Positions 58,646 to 64,000 of a DNA stretch of 64,000 nt are shown here, piece after piece. Each line of letters starts with the position of its first letter. Position 1 is the first letter of the stretch. The notes below the pieces were generated by a model, which ran no database searches, was not told where the DNA came from, and was given only the letters and a program-made list of their open reading frames with translations. Location: NCBI GenBank assembly GCA_029255685.2, contig CM055315.2, forward strand, positions 55,957,181-56,021,180, written 5' to 3'. A program made the position numbers and the translations under genes. The DNA is from Silene conica. Lineage: Eukaryota > Streptophyta > Magnoliopsida > Caryophyllales > Caryophyllaceae.

Positions 58646-60126
58646 TGAAGAGTCTATTGATATGATATACTCAAGAAGGGGGGGTTGAATTGAGTATGCC
58701 TTCTTTTCGGAATCTTCTTCGATGTGTGTGTAGTTGTATGATGATCGTTGAGTAGAGCAATAATAAAGTAGAGACACGATATTTTTGAAGTGGTTCAGTC
58801 TCACACTCTGAGACCTACGTCCACTATTCTTGATTAATAAAATTAGTACCAACTCTGGATTACAATTTTATCAACCCTACTCGTGCGACTTTGATGTTAG
58901 TCACAACTCAATCTAGATACCGTTAAATATCTAGCTACGACAAATACCGTTAAATATTTGTCTTACAACGAGTACCGCTAAATACTCAATCTATCTTACG
59001 TAAATAAGATAAAGTCTTCAATGTTTTCTTGGTGTCACAATCTTGAATGAATAAGATCAATGCTTGAGCACTTGAATCTTGAATCGGATATGACAATGAA
59101 AAGCTCGATCTTGAAGAATATATGAACGGCGGCTTTCTCTCGATATGCGTGTATGTGTGTTGTGTATTTCGTGTCAATTAATGTGTCATAGGTAGTCTAT
59201 TTATATAGAATATGTATCTAGGTATTTCTAACCCTAGATGATTTAGGAATATTACTTAAAACTAGAATACTAGTCTTTTAGTAATACTACCATAAATCTA
59301 ATCTTAATATATTTAGGAAAGATATAATAATGTACTATGTGTATTATATAAGGAATCAATTTCCTAATTCATATTTAGGAAAGATCTTTATATAATAAAC
59401 AATTAGTATCCTTATTAAATCAACTTCCTAAATCATGTCAAAGATAATAAAATATATTACCATAATATAATCTTAGTTTATTTAGGACATTAAATAAATA
59501 CATGATATTTATTTAAGCAAGTCCTACACGATTTGGTAATGTGGCATATCACACGATTTCCAAAATCGAAACAAACTATATTTAGACTATATATTTTTGA
59601 CAATTAAAATCATATAAAAATCTTTAGTTTATTTTAGTAATAAATAATTATCTCATAAGATATTTATTTATTTCTTATTTAACCAAAAGATATTTTATAT
59701 AATCCTATTAAGATTAACAATTCCATATTTAAAATAGAATACCATTGAACCACTAATACTACACGACACAAATTAGGAAACAATTGTTTCAACTAAAACA
59801 CACATAAGTCTTGATCATTTCTTCATGATATAGAGTTATAGCTACGAGCTATAACTTGAATCCATCTTGTACTAAAGCTATAGTTGACGAATACAACTTT
59901 AGTTCATTATGCGCGCTTGTGATCTTCTATCAATCTTCGACTTAGTCAATTCATTGACTAATGTGCTTGAATCTTTTATACTTGATAGATTAGATCTTAT
60001 TACTAATGTTCTGTACACTTAGCACACGATTATACATACGAGTATATAATATATAAATAGCTAGACTTGTCATTATCAAAACATAAACATATATACTATA
60101 TATATATTTGAATATATGGTTCAACA
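58646..60126 (-). repeat. Sirevirus 5' LTR (1481 bp)
   Basis: Near-identical to 48694-50175; differences seen are one G in a G-run near the start and C/T at about 58830. Confidence 0.95.
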
Positions 60127-60131
60127 TATAT

Positions 60132-61044
60132 CAATGTTAGGTGGGGCAGTGAAGTCAGAAGGGTAGCCCATCCCATGTGCGGCCTGGTGGGTGCTAGGGT
60201 CGGCTCCTCTAGAGCCTTTAGAGGTCCCTCCCCTAAGTGGGAGGCGGTAGGAAGGAAGGAGTGCTCTAGGCCCACCCTCTATGTCATCAAAGGGTAGCAT
60301 GGGAGGGGCGTTAGTGATGGGAATGCGATCACTAGTGTAGGTATCAATCTTCCAACACCCCTGACGGTCCACCCAATGCATGGACCTGACATAAGCCATG
60401 TCCATTTAGCGGGAGAGAGGGTGAAGAGCATCCTCAAAACGGGGAAACTGTAAAATAAGGCAGTTAGCCAAACGAGTGACTAACCCGCCACAAACAATGG
60501 TGGTCAAAGAAGTCCCCTCCCCAACCGTCACAAAGTGAGAGGCGACCAAATAAGAAATGTTGTAAAACACAGAATCCCTACGCCTCACATTAAGATATCC
60601 CGACAAAATCGAAAGCTCGATTTTGTTGACGTTTTGGGATTCCTTGCGGCCAAAAACCGTGTTGGCCAACAAACGTAAATAATATCGAGCGGCGGGCAAG
60701 TGAATGGAAATGCTCTTCTTTTTCCCGCCGCAGGAATCAAAAAGACATGACCAAATGACATTATATGACTCAGCAGGGTCACCAGTATGACCCTCAGCAC
60801 TTAAGCCCAAGAAACCTGCAAATTCACCTAATGTCAAAGCATAGGTGACATTGAACAACCGGAAGGAAATACATTTAAGATCATCCCTTGACTTATAGGC
60901 CTCAAGGTCGAAGCAAAAGGATGAGAAGAACTCTAGGGTGAGAATGGGATACATGAACTCATCCATGGTAACGAGTACCGAAAGACCCGTACCATTGAGT
61001 AAGCCCACAACGTCCCTAAAACACCCCAATGCATTGAGCGTCGG
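60132..61044 (-). pseudogene. Athila-B ORF, central part (putative plant transposon/Athila ORF1-type domain)
   Basis: Open from the Athila-C junction at 61044 (NALGCFRDVVG, MDEFMYPILTLEFFSSFCFD, FNVTYALTLGEFAGFLGLSA, HLPAARYYLRLLANTVFGRK, SILSGYLNVRRRDSVFYNIS) to a stop at 60406-60408 (…HPLSR, then TAA). The same frame resumes immediately (MDMAYVRSMHWVDRQ) and stays open to the Sirevirus at 60131. The F-Y-L-EFA-LGL and R-N-EL-IL patterns match proteins annotated as Athila ORF1 or putative plant transposon protein; function unknown. Its N-terminus lies beyond Athila-C. Confidence 0.72.
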
Positions 61045-61639
61045 TGATGCCCGTCGTTGAGGGTACCAAAGATAAATTTATAATTCCTAAACTTAAACTA
61101 TAGATAGTGAAAGTCAGGGTCGAACCACGGAGAGGTGGGGAATGTTTATTGTTTGAATGTTAATGTTTAAAGATAACAAATTTGGGGTTGATTGGTTGAT
61201 TACTATATCTAAGGCAAAGATAAAAATAAAACAAGAATTAAAAGATGAGAGTAAAATATAATAAAAAGGGATGCTAGGATGTTCGGGGTAATAAATAGGT
61301 AAGGTAATATAAATCCTAAAGTCAACATGTATTGCAGTCGCGTAAGGGGGTGTAACATATCTTTTTAGGTCTATGCTACCTAATAGCTCCTTTCGGCCTA
61401 TGCTATTAGTTCCTAGGTCTCACAATTATTGGGTGTCAACAATAAGGGTGATTCCTAAATCCTAGGTCACATACCTTTCAGTCTTGAGTAACCTAGCCGT
61501 CTTAAGGTGTAAACCAATGCCCTTCCCGTATCTCTCAATCTTGGGTAGGTCATTACTAACATCCTACAAGTCTCCTTTCAGTTTCATTGTAGGGTATTAT
61601 AGTCGACAAAGAAAGACGAAACAGGATACAAACGCGAGT

Positions 61640-61713
61640 GGTCGACCGACCAGCTATTCCGGTCGGCCGACCACAGCCTCGGTCGACCGACCCACTATTT
61701 GAGTCGGCCGACC
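61640..61713. promoter_or_regulatory. Two box pairs, 21-bp phase (Athila-C LTR)
   Basis: 61640/61661 and 61681/61702, pairs 41 bp apart exactly as in Athila-A. Forms GGTCGACCGACC, GGTCGGCCGACC, GGTCGACCGACC, AGTCGGCCGACC. Confidence 0.88.
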
Positions 61714-62197
61714 GTGGTTCCGCTACAAGTCGGTTTCGGAATTTATTCTACCTATGCATATTATCCCCTACATCCTAACATATGAAAATTAGCTACTCAT
61801 GGTTGTTAAGACGATTATGAAAACGGGATTGAACATGGTAAACATAGTAATTAATCTAAACATGCAAGAATTAATAAAGCTTGAGATTCTGACTTAACGA
61901 ATGTAATAAAAATAATAACAATAATAAAGCTAGATTAAAAGAGTAATTACCACAATCGGAATTAGGGTAGAAAGGAACAAACTTTATTGAATGCTTGAGA
62001 ATTGTCGAAAGATTACAAACTCTAATAATAACTGAATAATAACTGAATTATTGAATCTCTCTAGAACTGAATGTCTGAATAAAACTTGATGAAAAAACCC
62101 TAACTACAAGATTAGCTTATATAGGGCACAACTTAGAGTTTCCTAAAGACTCTACTCCTAATTTATTTCCGAAAAGAATTGTTCTGGGCTTCGCAGA

Positions 62198-62330
62198 GGT
62201 CGGTCGACCACTTTGGTGGGTCGGTCGAACTCCTTTACGGACTTTAGTTGAATTCTTGGGCTTTCTTCAGATTTGGACTTTTATGAAGATCAGGCCTGGT
62301 CGGCCGACCCGTTTAGCTGGTCGGTCGACC
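62198..62330. promoter_or_regulatory. Two box pairs, 21-bp phase (Athila-C LTR, other end)
   Basis: 62198/62219 (GGTCGGTCGACC and GGTCGGTCGAAC) and 62298/62319 (GGTCGGCCGACC and GGTCGGTCGACC). Confidence 0.86.
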
Positions 62331-62601
62331 GCTTCCGTATGGAATTCTTCGGATTTCTTCTTGTTTTGACTTTTGGTACTTAAATAAAGATTCCAGTTGA
62401 CTTTCCTTTGTTCCTTAATTATGCAAAAGACTCGAGGATATGAATTTGGTGCTAAATCGTCCATTTTCCGCATAAATCTGCAAAAGTGCATAAAAATACT
62501 AAAGTACACGATTGTTGGGAAATAAGGGCTAAAACATAGTAAATGAGCGACCAAATGCGTGTAAAAATAGATGAAAAACATCATAAAATAGACACGCATC
62601 A

Positions 62602-62639
62602 AATTCCCCAAACCAAACCCTTGCTTGCCCTCAAGCAAG
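62602..62639 (-). promoter_or_regulatory. Athila-C polypurine tract and hairpin
   Basis: GGTTTGGGGAATT on the minus strand abuts the LTR; stem CTTGCTTG / CAAGCAAG at 62620-62639. Confidence 0.75.
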
Positions 62640-64000
62640 AAATAGTCTCGATCCTAACTAATGGAACGATTTCAATCTCAGAGCGAAATTTACATGTTAG
62701 CCTAAACCAATGCCGAGTACAAAATGAGAAAGTAATTAAATCATGCAAACGAGTTATAGGGTCATCAAACTTGCAAACATAAAGACTATAGAGACTTTAT
62801 ACTATGGACTCTCGCGGTACGCTCGAGACACTCATGAAGCAAAGGGTGAGTGTAAGTAAAAGATAGAAAGAAGTAAATTTGTAATGACGCTCACCTAACT
62901 GCGACCCTATGGAAACATGCCTGCAATCTAACATGAATAAGAATTCTACAATTTTGTATAACAATCTCATTTAAGTGGCCTAGATACATGCAATTGAGGT
63001 ATGAAAGATATGTGAGGTAAAAGGTAAAAAGTGGTTAAGATGTTTTTGGATTTGTGGGGTTAGTAGCCAAGCTAGCAAAACCGGTTCCCAACAACATATT
63101 CACAACTTTTTGATATTAAAAAAGTGCTCTTTTTGTGGCACAACTCTCACATTGAATATAAGAAAGGACTCCCAAATATTTTTGAATGAAGCACGGGAGT
63201 GATAACAAATAAAAGAAAGGGATTTTGGGACGAAATTTTGATTTTTGGTGCTGACAGGCGGTCGGCCGACCCATGAAAGTGGTCGTTCGACTTCTTTCCT
63301 GTACGTTTTGATTTTTTTTCGTTTTTTTTTTCTTTTCTTTCTTTCTTTTTCTGAATTTTTCTGTTCTTTTTTTTTTCTTTCTTGCTTTCTTTCTTTTCTC
63401 TTTTTGTTCAAGATAGCATACAAACCAAGATGCCTCAAAATAAACCAAGGACTACAAATACTAGCTTGGAAGGGTATGCTAAGTATGGGATGTAGTTTTG
63501 GGGGAATAAAAAGGCAAATTTGGCTATGTAGGGCTTATGGGTAAATATGAGAAAAGGGATCCCAAATGCACGCATCAAGACTCACAAAACGAGATAGTAA
63601 AACAAGTATATAGCAATTCAAGTTCATGTTTATGCATATTGATGTAACATGTTCCAAGGGGAGTACTACTCACATCCTAGACAACTGGTTTAAGAATGAA
63701 ACCAGGAATAAGGCTCTAAAGCTCAGAATGTATAGTAGGTTGCCAAGGTATAAGTCAAGTCTCAAGATATACAGATAGTTTGACAAAAAACTCGTAGATA
63801 TGCAAAAGACTCTCATACTAAAACAAGTTGACAAGGCAAGGTAAAGGCATAAACATGTAAGAAAGCAAAATCATCCTTGAAATACTATCGTTCCGACTCG
63901 ACCTATATGCTAAAATAAACGTGCATTTTTTTGGAAATTTTTGAAATTTTTTTATTTTTTTGGATTTTTGTATATATAAGGAAAATAAAGAAAAGAACGA
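62640..64000 (-). other. Athila-C 3' non-coding region
   Basis: Close counterpart of 16150-17480 in Athila-A, including the pyrimidine-rich tract (63308-63400) and repeated phrases. No gene; the Lys-rich minus-strand frames come from the pyrimidine tract. Confidence 0.78.
63260..63292. promoter_or_regulatory. Paired 12-bp boxes, 21-bp phase (Athila-C interior)
   Basis: GGTCGGCCGACC at 63260 and GGTCGTTCGACT at 63281, followed by TTTCCTGTACG. Confidence 0.82.

Larger units (their letters stand above)
48694..60126 (-). mobile_element. Sirevirus (Ty1/copia, SIRE/Maximus type), nearly intact, 11.4 kb
   Basis: LTRs 48694-50175 and 58646-60126 differ at about two positions. TATAT duplications at 48689-48693 and 60127-60131. 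tRNA-iMet primer site, large gag with zinc knuckle, copia-order pol (protease-integrase-RT-RNase H), a third ORF downstream of pol and repeated purine tracts before the 3' LTR are Sirevirus hallmarks. One stop codon in pol and a frame change between gag and pol are the visible defects. A very recent insertion. Confidence 0.95.
40226..61044 (-). mobile_element. Athila-B: Athila-like element, twice interrupted and right-truncated
   Basis: Minus-strand order: a large ORF (61044-60132, then 48688-48398), 3' non-coding DNA (48397-47345, then 42138-41514), purine tract, 3' LTR 41475-40226. A CACTA element sits at 42139-47341, a Sirevirus at 48694-60126, and Athila-C cuts the ORF at 61045. The 5' LTR, gag and pol, if present, lie beyond the window on the far side of Athila-C. 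Confidence 0.82.
61045..62601 (-). repeat. Athila-C 3' LTR (1557 bp)
   Basis: TGATGCGTGTC at 62601 to ACGGGCATCA at 61045 (minus strand). Similar in length and sequence to the Athila-A 5' LTR, with box pairs at matching positions. Confidence 0.92.
61045..64000 (-). mobile_element. Athila-C: Athila-like element, 3' portion only in window
   Basis: LTR at 61045-62601 followed by purine tract and hairpin, then 1.4 kb of 3' non-coding DNA that matches Athila-A. The orientation makes this the 3' LTR; the rest continues to the right. It interrupts the Athila-B ORF; GTCGG (61040-61044) should recur at the far end. Confidence 0.86.

Overview
This is plant nuclear DNA, almost certainly from a eudicot with a large, repeat-rich genome. 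I see no intact single-copy host gene. Nearly the whole 64 kb is nested LTR retrotransposons with some DNA transposons. The lineages are plant-specific: Athila-like Ty3/gypsy elements with a tRNA-Asp primer site, a Sirevirus, other Ty1/copia elements with tRNA-iMet primer sites, a CACTA element and a Mutator-like element. Captured exons resemble plant DDB1, BAT1, EDD1, SRPK and BAHD genes. The species cannot be named from sequence alone. || Layout, left to right. 1-6936: LARD-1, a very young non-coding LTR element on the minus strand (3' LTR cut by the window edge), inserted in the RNase H region of Copia-1, whose tail and 3' LTR run to 9253. 9283-10740: two terminal-inverted-repeat elements sitting in TA repeats. 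11362-26701: Copia-2, a complete gag-only copia element (TSD AAATC) whose gag is split by Athila-A (15743-22883, minus strand, TSD AAGAC), itself a gag-protease-only element. 27238-29905: a Mutator-like element with a 22-bp minisatellite and a BAHD fragment. 29906-31402: three related TIR elements separated by TA tracts. 31403-33932: an SRPK exon fragment, then a 98-bp satellite-like array. 33933-40187: Copia-3, a decayed coding copia element related to Copia-2. 40226-61044: Athila-B (minus strand), split by a CACTA element carrying captured gene fragments (42139-47341, TSD AGC), by a nearly intact Sirevirus (48694-60126, TSD TATAT), and truncated on the right by Athila-C (61045 to beyond 64000). 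|| How the parts work together. Copia-2 has gag but no pol, and Athila-A has gag and protease but no RT or integrase, so both would need help from coding relatives; Copia-3 shows what a coding relative of Copia-2 looked like. The Sirevirus is closest to intact: gag, pol with one stop codon, a third ORF in the envelope-like position, and near-identical LTRs. || Most unusual signal. The Athila-like elements carry 18 pairs of a GC-rich 12-bp box (type GGTCGACCGACC / GGTCGGTCGACC / GGTCGGCCGACC). The two boxes of every pair start exactly 21 bp apart although the 9-bp spacers differ. Pairs occur in LTRs, in 3' non-coding DNA and inside the gag-protease reading frame, where 21 bp equals seven codons. 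Second to this are hairpins paired with repeated polypurine-tract-like sequences in several unrelated element families, and a covarying stem-loop in the LTRs of three copia elements.
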